A DNA stretch of 43,932 bases from Betaproteobacteria bacterium RIFCSPLOWO2_02_FULL_63_19 (lineage in GTDB: Bacteria > Pseudomonadota > Gammaproteobacteria > Burkholderiales > SG8-39). Position numbers and translations under genes: made by a program. Positions 25,772 to 34,498 of this stretch are shown here, piece by piece. The stretch is from the NCBI GenBank assembly GCA_001770415.1, contig MEQX01000026.1, positions 2,174 through 46,105 on the forward strand, written 5' to 3'. The notes under the pieces are model-generated. The model had not been told where the DNA came from. It saw nothing but the letters and a program-made list of their open reading frames with translations, and did not search any database. The stretch's first letter is position 1; each line of letters opens with the position of its first letter.

Positions 25772-26174
25772 GAAATCTTCTTTCAAATATCGGGTTATAA
25801 ATTGCCTTCGATCTCTCTCCTGGCGCCCAGTTTCCCCGATTGGCGGCTCTTCTGGCTGCAGCTAATGAAGGAAATCGTGATCTTAGTCACAGCTCCGGTG
25901 ACCATGCGTAGCACCGCGCTCAGCGCTTGGCCGGGGCGACTGTGCAGGGCCTGCCGGAAGGGTCAGAAACAGCCGAAGCATCGCGGAACAGGATATGGCC
26001 GCGGATCCATGCTTGCGGACCGAATTCGAGGAAGCAAGAACGCGGTCGGTGCTAGCGTCCATGGAAGCAGGCCAGGTTGTGGCGATTGCACATCGCTCTT
26101 GCCCCACGCGTGCAATCACCGGTTTCTCGTCACCCATCTCGTGGCCGGACGCCATGAGCTCGCAGTCTTTCCGA
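25772..26174. other. Gene-poor gap
   Basis: 403 bases between the duplicated hypothetical gene and the first carboxyltransferase gene. Open frames exist on both strands, but none shows a family motif or a ribosome site, so I annotate no gene. No obvious hairpin or tRNA was seen. Confidence 0.5.
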
Positions 26175-27659
26175 TCAGGCCGAGTACTGGTTTCCGATTG
26201 AGAGCGAGCTACCGCCCCGGCTGACGTGTACGAAGCGCACCCGCCCGCACTTCTCAAGTTCCCGTAACAAGGTCAGCAAGGGCATTGTAGCGCCGAAATA
26301 CTGCCGTGGGCGACCTGCGGCACGCATGGCTTCGATTTCACGCGTCCCCTTCATGATATAGCGCAGCAAGAACTCCTCATCCGAAACCCCGGGGCCTCCC
26401 ATTTGATCCCGGAGTTCCTTGAACGTAATGGCCGATTTCTTCCTGGAAGCCAATTCCTTGGCCCTGGGCATACCGAGCAGGCTATCCTTCAAATTCTGAT
26501 CCATCCAGGTGTAGCCGGAATCTTCCCCGTAGACGCCTTGCGCGAACAGGATCAGCTCGTCAATGACGAGCTTGTATCTCTGCCCCGTTGCGACATTGAT
26601 CGCCGACTGCGTGACCATGAACTGTGAATGCGGGGTAATCATGATCGGATAACCCAGTTCTTTGCGAACCTGTATTGATTCCTCGATTACTTCTTCGACT
26701 CGGTGCGCGATACGCATTTCGTGCAGCTGGTGCCTTAGATTGGAGATCACGCCGCCCGGAACCTGGTGGACGTACTGCCCGTAGTCGTACTCAAGCGGGG
26801 CGCCGACTGGCAGCTTTTCCTGCTTCGCTATCGCGTAAAGCCGCTCCTCGACCGGCCGCAATTCCTTCTCGTCAATCTTTGGGTCGCATCCGAGATGCCT
26901 GGCATTCCTGGCCACGCTAAAGACGGACGGCTGGGAGGAGGCGTTGGCAAGCGGTGGCACGGCCGTGTGCAGCGTTCGGACCCCGAGCTTGATCGCCTCC
27001 ATATAGACCAGGTCTGCGAGGCCCGTCGTGCAGTGGGAATGCAATTCCACCGGCACTCCGTTCGCGTTCTGCACTATGACCGGCAGCAAAGTCCGAGCCC
27101 GATCCATCGTAAGCAGTCCGCCCTGGTCTTTTAGATAGATCGCGTCCGGTTTGAACGCGACGACTTCGCGCGTCTTCTGTGCATAGTATTCGTCCGTATG
27201 GCGCGGCGAAACCGAGTACGAGAGAGCAAGCGCGATCTTGAGTCCCAGGTTCTTGAAGGCCGGGATGATCCAGGGAAAACTGCGCTTGGTCTGGTCGAGA
27301 GTGTTGGATGTCAGTTGCGCGCGGTTCAGCGCGCCGATCTCGACCAACCGTGCATGAAACAGCTCGACCAGCTCGCGAGGCGGCGGGGCCTCGAATGGAA
27401 TGACGTGGGCGCCGGCCATCGAGCTTTTCACCGTATTTGGCATCTTTCGGGCCACCAATCGCGCGAGTTCCCAAGGGTCCTCCTTCGAATCCCGAACGAG
27501 CTTCTTCATGTAGTTGCCGCCGACTGGAACCTCGGCGGCGTCGAATCCGGCGCGCTCCATGTGATCGGCCACCGCCTCGATCATGCCGGTGCGTATGCCT
27601 CCTGCCCAAAGACTTTGTGCTCCGTCGCGAAACGTCGTGTCGATGAAATGTACGTCCAT
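26175..27659 (-). CDS. Carboxyltransferase-domain protein (PycB/OadA-like) without biotin domain, copy 1
   Basis: A 494-residue protein of the HMGL-like/conserved carboxylase superfamily. The TIM-barrel part shows IDTTFRDGAQSLWAGG (metal Asp and Arg), AIYLKDQGGLL (the lysine carbamylated in pyruvate carboxylase) and VPVELHSHCTTGLADLVY (metal His-x-His). The C-terminal carboxylase segment contains VPGGVISNLRHQLHEM and VYGEDSGYTWMD. No biotinyl domain (MKM motif) is present, so alone it resembles the CT subunit of pyruvate carboxylase B or oxaloacetate decarboxylase alpha. ATG 27659 starts directly at the domain. It follows a paralogue on the same strand by 23 bases. Substrate probably a 2-oxo or related acid taken up by the adjacent TAXI transporter (inference). 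Confidence 0.88.
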   Translation of the reverse strand: MDVHFIDTTFRDGAQSLWAGGIRTGMIEAVADHMERAGFDAAEVPVGGNYMKKLVRDSKEDPWELARLVARKMPNTVKSSMAGAHVIPFEAPPPRELVELFHARLVEIGALNRAQLTSNTLDQTKRSFPWIIPAFKNLGLKIALALSYSVSPRHTDEYYAQKTREVVAFKPDAIYLKDQGGLLTMDRARTLLPVIVQNANGVPVELHSHCTTGLADLVYMEAIKLGVRTLHTAVPPLANASSQPSVFSVARNARHLGCDPKIDEKELRPVEERLYAIAKQEKLPVGAPLEYDYGQYVHQVPGGVISNLRHQLHEMRIAHRVEEVIEESIQVRKELGYPIMITPHSQFMVTQSAINVATGQRYKLVIDELILFAQGVYGEDSGYTWMDQNLKDSLLGMPRAKELASRKKSAITFKELRDQMGGPGVSDEEFLLRYIMKGTREIEAMRAAGRPRQYFGATMPLLTLLRELEKCGRVRFVHVSRGGSSLSIGNQYSA

Positions 27660-27682
27660 GGCGCCCGGCCCTCGTAAAGGAT

Positions 27683-29215
27683 TTACACCGATTTCTCGGA
27701 AGCGTCCGGCATCCCCCGGGAATTCGGCGACGGTGTCGACCGGCCTTGCACCACGAGAGAGTCCTTGCCCCGTTGCAACTTGACGTAGCCGATGCGCCTG
27801 TGCTTTCCCAATTCCTGAACCAGCGTCAGCAGCGGCAACGATGCGTTGAAATACCGCTTGGGCGGGCCGGCCGCGCGCATGGCCTGAATCTCCGCCTCGC
27901 CCTTCATGATGTAGCGCAACAGAAACTCTTCATCGGAGACCCCGGGACCGCCCAGTCGGCTCCGCACCTCCTTCAAGGAAATATCCGGGTTCTTACGCAA
28001 GGCCACCAACTCCTGCGCCCTGCGCAGACCGAGCAATCTGTCCTTCAGGTTCTGATCCATCCAGGGATACCCTGAATCCTCGCCGTAGACTCCCTGGGCA
28101 AACATGATCACCTCGTCGATGACGTGCTTGTATCTATCGCCCATCATCACATTGATTGCAGCCTGACTGACGACGAACTGGGAAAGCGGCGTGATCATGA
28201 TCGGATAGCCCAAGTCTTTGCGGACCCGCACGGATTCATCCAACACCTCCTCCAACCGGTCCAGGATGCGCATGCCCGCCAGTTGGTTCCTCAAGTTCGA
28301 AATCACGCCCCCCGGTACTTGATGGATGTACTGCGCCGCGTCGTATTCCAACGGAACGCCGATAGGAAGTCTTTCCTGTTTCGCCACTGCCGTCAGCCGC
28401 TCCGCCACCGTATGGAGACGCGTCAGGTCGACGCGCGGCGAAAATCCCATAAGCTGGGCGTTTCCTGCCACGTTAAACACAGACGGTTGTCCGGAGCCGT
28501 TCGCGAGCGGAGGGACCGAGGTATGCAGCGTGCGAATCCCCAGCTTCAACGCTTCCAAATAGACCAAGGGTGCCAGTCCGGTCGTGCAATGCGAGTGAAG
28601 TTCCACGGGCACCCCGCTCGCGCTCTGTAACATCGCCGGAAGCAAGGTCCGCGCGCGATCCACCGTGAGCAGTCCGCCTTGGTCTTTGAGGTAGACCACG
28701 TCGGGCCCGAAGTCGATGAGTTCGCGCGTTTTGCGCGCGTAGTACTCGTCGGTATGGCGGGGTGAAATAGTGTATGAAAGGTTCAGAGCAATTTGCAGGC
28801 CCATGTTCCTGAACATCGGAACCAGCCACGGGAAGACCCGCTTGCTCTGATCAGTCACATTCGCCGTCACTTGAACACGGTTGAGCGCCCCGAGTTTCAC
28901 CAAATGCGCCCAATATAGCTCGATGAGCGGCTTCGGCGGCATGGCTTCAAACGGCATGATATAGGCACCGGCCATGGTGCCTTTGACCGTGCGGGGCATC
29001 GTCCTTGCGACCATTCGCGCCATGTCCCAGGGGCTTTCCTTTGCGTCACGGACCAGCTTCTTTACGTGGTTACCGCTCAGGGGAACCTCGATCGCTTGGA
29101 ACCCGGCCTGCCCCATCGTCTGCGCAACTGCTTCGATCATGCCGATCCGGATCCCCGCGGCCCAATGGCTCTGAGATCCGTCGCGAAACGTCGTATCGAC
29201 AAAGCGCACATCCAT
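27683..29215 (-). CDS. Carboxyltransferase-domain protein (PycB/OadA-like) without biotin domain, copy 2
   Basis: A 510-residue paralogue of the downstream protein with the same motifs (VDTTFRDGSQSHWAAG, then VVYLKDQGGLLT, then ELHSHCTTGLAPLVY, then VPGGVISNLRNQL). It again has no biotin attachment site. The C-terminal tail is longer and proline/serine-rich. ATG 29215 is chosen because it aligns with copy 1. The frame remains open upstream to 29446, but that part is unlike the family and overlaps the divergent TAXI gene. Two unequal CT proteins could form a heteromer, or handle two substrates. The pair is divergent from the TAXI solute receptor. Confidence 0.87.
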   Translation of the reverse strand: MDVRFVDTTFRDGSQSHWAAGIRIGMIEAVAQTMGQAGFQAIEVPLSGNHVKKLVRDAKESPWDMARMVARTMPRTVKGTMAGAYIMPFEAMPPKPLIELYWAHLVKLGALNRVQVTANVTDQSKRVFPWLVPMFRNMGLQIALNLSYTISPRHTDEYYARKTRELIDFGPDVVYLKDQGGLLTVDRARTLLPAMLQSASGVPVELHSHCTTGLAPLVYLEALKLGIRTLHTSVPPLANGSGQPSVFNVAGNAQLMGFSPRVDLTRLHTVAERLTAVAKQERLPIGVPLEYDAAQYIHQVPGGVISNLRNQLAGMRILDRLEEVLDESVRVRKDLGYPIMITPLSQFVVSQAAINVMMGDRYKHVIDEVIMFAQGVYGEDSGYPWMDQNLKDRLLGLRRAQELVALRKNPDISLKEVRSRLGGPGVSDEEFLLRYIMKGEAEIQAMRAAGPPKRYFNASLPLLTLVQELGKHRRIGYVKLQRGKDSLVVQGRSTPSPNSRGMPDASEKSV

Positions 29216-29299
29216 GGCAAGCGCGTCGTTTAGGGCTACCGTATTGACACCCGCAGGTGCTCGAAAGAAACCAGATCGTTTGGCCCCTGCTTCACTTCC

Positions 29300-29329
29300 T
29301 TGGGCAGGCATGCCGTGTTGTAATATACT
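29300..29329 (+). promoter_or_regulatory. Probable promoter of the TAXI-TRAP genes
   Basis: TTGGGC (29300-29305) and TATACT (29324-29329) are 18 bases apart; the -10 matches five of six positions. It lies in the divergent gap about 112 bases before the ATG at 29441. Confidence 0.45.
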
Positions 29330-29440
29330 CAAATTCGCCGGGAGGCATACAACAAACGGCTCAGTGCGCCGATCCAAGAATGTCTTGTCCGCACGGCTCC
29401 GGAGCGGGCGAGAGCCGCACCCCATGAAGGAGGGAACACC

Positions 29441-30466
29441 ATGCATCGCAGCAAGCGGGGATTCATTCGCCTGTCACTCATAAGCATTCCGATGATTGCA
29501 GCAACTTTCCTTCTCAATGCGCTTGAAGTATCGGCGCAGGATGGTAAAGCACTTACCCTTGGCACTTCTTCCGTGGGCAGCACTTATTACACGCTAAGCG
29601 TCGCCATGGGCAACATCATCACCAAGGAAGGGGGCACCAACGTAAGCGTGGTCGCCGTGGGCGGTGCGGATGCCACCCTGCGCGCAATCGGCGACAAGAA
29701 ATCCGACCTGGGAATGGTCCATACGTGGGCACTCTATAAGGCGTACGCCGGTGCCGCCCCGTTCAAGACGAAACTGAACGTGCGCGCATTGCTGACGGGA
29801 CAAGCGACAGGCAACTGCCTTATTGCCCGCGCGGATCGGGGCATCAAGGCGCCCGCGGATCTCGCCGGCAAGACAATTGTCGGCGAGCGCCCGGCGCTGA
29901 AGAGCGTGGACGAATACACCTATACTCTACTCGATTTGTACGGGTTAAGGGGCAAGGTCAAAGTCAAAGCCACCGCGGAAACGCGGGAAGCCATGCAGGC
30001 GCTGCGGCAGGGCACCGTGGATGCGGTAGTGCTGCCCTGCGGGCTGCGCGCACCGCACATCATGGAGCTGATGGAATCGGTTGCCTCCGTCCCCATAGAC
30101 ATTCCCGAAGATAAAATGAAGCAACTGCTCGCGAAGACGACACCCGGTGCGGTTACGGCGACCAATCCGCCGAACACCTATAAGGGGCAGGTAAAACCGT
30201 ACACGATCCCCGTGTATCAGACGGTGCTGGTCGCATCTGCCCATCTGTCCGACGAGGCGGCGTACAAGATAACCAAGGTCATTGTCGAGAATCAGAAAGC
30301 GCTCGTGACTGCGCATCCTACCGGTAGGGCATGGACGCTTGGGAACACGCTGCGCAGTACTAGTTTCGCAGTTCCCTTCCACCCGGGCGCGATAAGGTAC
30401 TTCAGGGAAAAGGGCGTTTGGAAGGATGCCCATGCGGAAACGCAGAAACGCCTCCTGACGAAGTAA
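29441..30466 (+). CDS. TAXI-family TRAP transporter solute-binding protein
   Basis: A 341-residue periplasmic receptor. A signal peptide covers about residues 1-32 (hydrophobic core LSLISIPMIAATFLLNALEV, cleavage near VSA|QDG). The mature N terminus LTLGTSSVGSTYYTLSVAMG is the TAXI (TRAP-associated extracytoplasmic immunogenic) signature, followed by SVVAVGGADATLRAI. Motif ADLAGKTIVGERPA is also typical. An almost perfect ribosome site (AAGGAGG) precedes the ATG. The receptor should bind an organic acid and hand it to the fused permease encoded 116 bases downstream. The ligand is unknown; the adjacent carboxyltransferase-type enzymes suggest a dicarboxylate or oxo-acid. Confidence 0.92.
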   Translation: MHRSKRGFIRLSLISIPMIAATFLLNALEVSAQDGKALTLGTSSVGSTYYTLSVAMGNIITKEGGTNVSVVAVGGADATLRAIGDKKSDLGMVHTWALYKAYAGAAPFKTKLNVRALLTGQATGNCLIARADRGIKAPADLAGKTIVGERPALKSVDEYTYTLLDLYGLRGKVKVKATAETREAMQALRQGTVDAVVLPCGLRAPHIMELMESVASVPIDIPEDKMKQLLAKTTPGAVTATNPPNTYKGQVKPYTIPVYQTVLVASAHLSDEAAYKITKVIVENQKALVTAHPTGRAWTLGNTLRSTSFAVPFHPGAIRYFREKGVWKDAHAETQKRLLTK

Positions 30467-30582
30467 TTCTGTGCCGAAGGGGGCGGGCCAGAATACCGCG
30501 CCGGCAGCGCGGCGCTCCGGTCCGAACCTAAGGCGCACTTGAAGATCCTGCTCAGTTCCACGGGACGTCGAGGCTGATTCCT

Positions 30583-32484
30583 GTGTCCGTCCGCCAGCCA
30601 TGGGTCAACATCTTGGCCGGCATCACCGGTCTGTATGTGATTCTGGTCGTGAGTGGACTGCTGACTGTCGCCGGGATCTTCATGCCGGCTCCCGTTCACC
30701 GCGCCGTCAGCCTGGTCTTCGCGTTACTCATGGTATACCTGCGCGCGCTCGGGACTCAGGCGCAAACGCGGGCGCGCTGGTTCGATTTGCTGTGGTTGCT
30801 CGCAGGACTGGCAGGCGCGGGCTACGTAGCGCTCTTCTATGGCAGCATAGTCGACTACAGCGCATACGGATACCTCGATCGACTCGGCACCGTGCTGGCA
30901 CTACTGCTCGCGGTGTCGCTGCTTGAGGCCGTGCGCCGGGTGACCGATTGGTCGCTGCCGATAGTCATCGTGCCGTTGCTCGCCTTGCCCCTGGTGCAGC
31001 AATGGCTACCTGGAATCCTGCGGGGCCCGTCGTTCGACATCGAGCGGCTGACGTACGCGTTCTGGGTGGGCGCCAGCGGCATCTTTGGACTGCCGATGCA
31101 CGTGGCCGCGACCATCGTCATCGTATTTCTTATATTCGGTCGTTTGCTTCAGAAAGCCGGCGCTGGACAGTGGTTCATGGATATCGCCGTGGCATCGACC
31201 GGTTGGACCAGAGGTGGGCCAGCCAAAGCCGCAGTCATCGCGAGCGGCCTGTGCGGATCCATTACCGGGTCCCCGACGGCCAACGTCGCCACTACGGGCG
31301 TATTCACTATCCCGCTGATGATAAAGACCGGGTACCGGCCGGCTTTTGCCGGGGCAGTGGAGGCCGCTGCATCGACTGGAGGAATGATCATGCCCCCGGT
31401 CATGGGAACAGTGGCTTTCGTCATGGCGGAATGGCTGGAGGTCCCGTATGCAGAAGTGGTTAAAGCGGCACTGATACCCGCTCTGCTCTACTATGTCGTG
31501 CTGTTCTTTTCGGTCCACCTGCAAGCAGGTAAAGCCGGTATTCAGCGTATCCCACGCGAGCGACTGCCACGACTGCTACCGGTCGTGCTCGCCGGTTGGC
31601 ATCACCTACCGCCGCTTGCGGCGCTGATCTATTTTCTAATCGTCGCGCGACAGGATCCGGAAATCGCCGGTTTGTATACCTTGCCGGTTCTCGTCGTATC
31701 CAGTTTTCTGAGCCGGAATCGCGAATTCTGCCTGACGCCGCTGCGGATCTGGCACGCGCTGGTCGAGGCCGTAATCGACTGGGTCCCGATCGCCGTCATT
31801 CTGGGAGCGATCGGCATGATGATCGGCGCGCTGGAACTCTCGGGGCTAGGCATCAAGTTTTCCGATTTCATGCTCGAGCTGAGCGGAGGGAACCTGCTAT
31901 TGACGCTGATCATGGTGGGACTGGCGAGTGTCATTCTCGGCATGGGCGTCGCTGGAGTTCCCGCCTACGTGACGCTTGCGATCCTCTCCGCGCCCGCACT
32001 CATTACGCTGGGCCTCCTACCCATGCAGGCGCATCTTTACGTTATCTACTGGGGCATGACAGGATTTCTGACTCCGCCGGTATGCGTTGCGGTATACGTA
32101 GCGTGCTCGATCAGCGGCAGCAGAATCTGGGAAACGGGCGTCGAGGCGATGCGAGTTGGAGCGGGGGCCTTCCTCATCTCGATCGCATTTGCGCTGAACC
32201 CTGCATTGCTGCTCATCGGACCTGCCCCTGCGGTCGTCGCGGGCGTCGCCACCGCGCTGCTCGGCGCGGTGTGCGTAGCTGCCGCGTTTCAGGGTTATGG
32301 CACAGGCCCCTTGAATCGGTGGCAACGGGTCCTGGTATTTGTTTCCGGCCTGCTGCTGCTCGGTCCCGGCCTGATCACCGCGGCGATAGCGCTTGCGCTT
32401 CTGTTGGCCTCGGCAGCGCTTGGACGTCTTGGTGGAAGTGCGCACTCCGCAGAAAAGTCCCCTATCGAAGATCGCGCTGCCTGA
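30583..32484 (+). CDS. TRAP transporter fused permease (4TM/12TM)
   Basis: A 633-residue integral membrane protein. The N-terminal third has several helices corresponding to the small DctQ-like subunit. The rest is the large DctM-like subunit, with characteristic loops GRLLQKAGAGQWFMDIAVAS, then SGLCGSITGSPTANVATTGV, and EAAASTGGMIMPPVMG. A second half repeats the architecture (LASVILGMGVAGVPAYV, then TGFLTPPVCVAVYV). Such fused permeases accompany TAXI receptors and use a sodium or proton gradient. It is co-directional with the TAXI gene, in the same operon. A weakly hydrophobic, alanine-rich tail ends the protein just before the convergent tRNA-Sec gene. Confidence 0.93.
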   Translation: MSVRQPWVNILAGITGLYVILVVSGLLTVAGIFMPAPVHRAVSLVFALLMVYLRALGTQAQTRARWFDLLWLLAGLAGAGYVALFYGSIVDYSAYGYLDRLGTVLALLLAVSLLEAVRRVTDWSLPIVIVPLLALPLVQQWLPGILRGPSFDIERLTYAFWVGASGIFGLPMHVAATIVIVFLIFGRLLQKAGAGQWFMDIAVASTGWTRGGPAKAAVIASGLCGSITGSPTANVATTGVFTIPLMIKTGYRPAFAGAVEAAASTGGMIMPPVMGTVAFVMAEWLEVPYAEVVKAALIPALLYYVVLFFSVHLQAGKAGIQRIPRERLPRLLPVVLAGWHHLPPLAALIYFLIVARQDPEIAGLYTLPVLVVSSFLSRNREFCLTPLRIWHALVEAVIDWVPIAVILGAIGMMIGALELSGLGIKFSDFMLELSGGNLLLTLIMVGLASVILGMGVAGVPAYVTLAILSAPALITLGLLPMQAHLYVIYWGMTGFLTPPVCVAVYVACSISGSRIWETGVEAMRVGAGAFLISIAFALNPALLLIGPAPAVVAGVATALLGAVCVAAAFQGYGTGPLNRWQRVLVFVSGLLLLGPGLITAAIALALLLASAALGRLGGSAHSAEKSPIEDRAA

Positions 32485-32673
32485 GCTGGACACAGCTGCG
32501 CCGCCGAGCATCGAGAAAGCGGTTATTCGGGTTTCCGCACGAACGATCCATGCCGCCATCTACGATACCGCAACCCGGACAACCCGCCAGACGCAAAGAT
32601 TAGGCGCTGCGTATCAGTCGGAAGTTGATTCCATTGTCAGCATTGGATCATCGCCCTGTGCGAATGATCGGGG

Positions 32674-32763
32674 CGGAAGAGGTAGGAGTCGAACCCTAGG
32701 GAACGCATGCGCCCCCTCACCGGATTTGAAGCCCGGGCGCCCCACCGGGGACGAGACTCTTCC
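32674..32763 (-). tRNA. selC: tRNA-Sec (anticodon TCA)
   Basis: The reverse strand folds as a selenocysteine tRNA of 90 bases. The acceptor strand GGAAGAG pairs with CTCTTCC, with a G discriminator base. A long D stem (CCCC-GGT-GGGG) is followed by the anticodon arm CCGGG-CTTCAAA-TCCGG with TCA at 32727-32729. A long extra arm (about GGGGGCGCATGCGTTCCC) and the T loop GGTTCGACTCC follow. Length, extra arm and UCA anticodon all match bacterial tRNA-Sec. The 3' CCA is not fully encoded (GCC then C). It decodes UGA with SelB, after charging with serine and conversion by SelA. It lies 169 bases downstream of selA on the same strand. Confidence 0.95.
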
Positions 32764-32932
32764 GGAACAATGTTCCCTGACCGATTCTAGCGCCTTTCAT
32801 TTCCCCGCGGGAACGGACGCTCGATTCCGCGTTCACGCCGCTTATCTGCGGGCAACCAATCGAAACGCTCTTGTTCACTCAATCAGGTGCGTTGATCAGC
32901 GGCGCCAGCTCCGATCATGTGGCGTAGCCGGC

Positions 32933-34369
32933 TTATGATCGAACGCGACCGGCATCCAGATCGAGATACTCCAGTTGCTTCAAAAAGGAGTTCTCGTCGT
33001 CAAGGCAACGCACGTCGAGGTATAACACGCCGTCATTGATACGGCCCACGACCGGAAGTGGAAGCGCCCTGAACGCCTGCGACAAGGCGTCCACCCGGAC
33101 AACTGCCTTGCGCCGAATCACAGCTGGCCGGATCGCCACGGCAAAACTCGACAGCCGGTCCATGGGGAGCGATCCGCTGCCGATCTGGCTCTCGCAGCGT
33201 TCGACCGTTACCGTGGCGACGCCGGTCAGAACCTGAGCGATCGCGGACAGCATCCTCTCGGCCTGCGCCCTGATATCGGATTGCGAGCGTGTCATGTGCA
33301 TCAGTACCGGAAGTCGTTCCGCAAGACGCTCCGGATTCGAATACAGCCTCAGTATTGCGTCGAGTGCCGCGACTCTCAGCTTATCCACGCGTACAGCGCG
33401 CTTGAGGGCATTGCGATTGATCCTGTCTACGAGTTCACGTCGCCCGACGATGATTCCCGCCTGCGGTCCACCGAGCAGCTTGTCGCCGCTGAAACTCACC
33501 AGGTCGACGCCCGCCTCGATCATCGCGGCTGCGGTGTTCTCGTAGGGCAGGCCCCAACGCCGCAGATCGAGCAGCGCGCCGGCGCCCAGATCGCAGACCA
33601 GCGGCAGGCCGTGCTCGCGGGCGAGATTCGATAATTCGCCTTCGTCGATCGATTTCGTGAATCCGACAACTTGGAAGTTGCTCGGATGAACTTTCATGAT
33701 CAGCGCCGTCCGCGGGCCGATCGCCTCGGCATAGTCGCGCAGGTGGGTCCGGTTCGTCGTTCCGACCTCGACCAGCCTGCATTCGGCCCGTTTCATGATC
33801 TCCGGCAGGCGGAACTCGCCGCCGATCTCGATCAGTTCGCCCCGCGACACGATGACCTCGCGGTTTCGCGCCAGCGTATTCAGAACCAGCAGCAGCGCGG
33901 CGGCGTTGTTGTTCACCACCGTCGCTTTTTCCGCGCCAGTCAAGCGTACCAAGGCCGACTCGAGATGCCGATCCCTTTCATCGCGCTTGCCGGTGCCGAG
34001 ATCGAATTCCAGATTCACGGCCTGGGTTGCGGCAACGCTGATCCCCTGTACCGCTTCCGCCGGCAACAACGCACGGCCGAGATTCGTATGCAGGATGGTT
34101 CCCGTAAGATTGAAAACGGGCTTGATGGAGGGCATCGCTGCCGCTTCCAGCTTCGCGGCCACCCGGGCACAAATGCGATCGGCAGCAGTCTCCGAAACAG
34201 CTGTCTCAGCTCGAGCCTCGAGCAGCGCGCGAAGTTCCTCAAGTTCTTCGCGGACCGCACAAAGGACCGACTCGCGGCCATATACCGAGATCATCGCCGC
34301 GATCCGCGGGAACGCCAGGATTCGGTCAACCGACGGAATCAACGCCTGAATCGGTCGCCCATGTTTCAT
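32933..34369 (-). CDS. selA: L-seryl-tRNA(Sec) selenium transferase SelA
   Basis: A 478-residue PLP enzyme that turns seryl-tRNA(Sec) into selenocysteyl-tRNA(Sec) using selenophosphate. Family blocks: FNLTGTILHTNLGRALLP, then EKATVVNNNAAALLLVLN, the PLP lysine in SFSGDKLLGGPQAGI, and VGRINDGVLYLDVRCL near the C terminus. The length is close to E. coli SelA (about 463). ATG 34369 is chosen because it gives the family-like MKHGRPIQALIPSVDRIL start. The frame is open further upstream, but that part overlaps a GC-rich hairpin after the selenoprotein gene. It lies between the UGSC selenoprotein and tRNA-Sec, all on the reverse strand, so the three may share a transcript. Confidence 0.94.
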   Translation of the reverse strand: MKHGRPIQALIPSVDRILAFPRIAAMISVYGRESVLCAVREELEELRALLEARAETAVSETAADRICARVAAKLEAAAMPSIKPVFNLTGTILHTNLGRALLPAEAVQGISVAATQAVNLEFDLGTGKRDERDRHLESALVRLTGAEKATVVNNNAAALLLVLNTLARNREVIVSRGELIEIGGEFRLPEIMKRAECRLVEVGTTNRTHLRDYAEAIGPRTALIMKVHPSNFQVVGFTKSIDEGELSNLAREHGLPLVCDLGAGALLDLRRWGLPYENTAAAMIEAGVDLVSFSGDKLLGGPQAGIIVGRRELVDRINRNALKRAVRVDKLRVAALDAILRLYSNPERLAERLPVLMHMTRSQSDIRAQAERMLSAIAQVLTGVATVTVERCESQIGSGSLPMDRLSSFAVAIRPAVIRRKAVVRVDALSQAFRALPLPVVGRINDGVLYLDVRCLDDENSFLKQLEYLDLDAGRVRS

Positions 34370-34456
34370 CAGCTTCGATGCGCGTGATCCGGGACGATCG
34401 AGCGGAACCTGCACGGCGACGGGTGCGCCACGAAATCGAACACTGCGTGCACTGCC

Positions 34457-34485
34457 CTGCCCGGCTCGGGAAACGAGCCGGGCAG
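34457..34485 (-). terminator. Strong GC hairpin between the selenoprotein gene and selA
   Basis: CTGCCCGGCTCG and CGAGCCGGGCAG form a perfect 12-base stem with a 5-base loop, 13 bases after the selenoprotein stop codon. No T run follows, so termination may be partial or Rho-assisted. It could let the selenoprotein gene be expressed more strongly than selA downstream, or form a leader structure for selA. Confidence 0.55.
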
Positions 34486-34498
34486 AGTTCGCGTGCAC

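Noticed and set aside
25193-26224. A 343-residue plus-strand open frame
   Set aside because: It has no family motif, irregular composition and lies antisense to a repeat-containing frame; probably a by-product of GC-rich sequence.
30467-30582. Terminator between the TAXI receptor and the permease
   Set aside because: Only short GC-rich pairings are visible, with no T run; the two genes are normally co-transcribed.
8444-32763. Genomic island inserted at the 3' end of tRNA-Sec
   Set aside because: selC can serve as an integration site and the accessory region lies at its 3' side, but I found no integrase gene and no second copy of the tRNA 3' end in the window.
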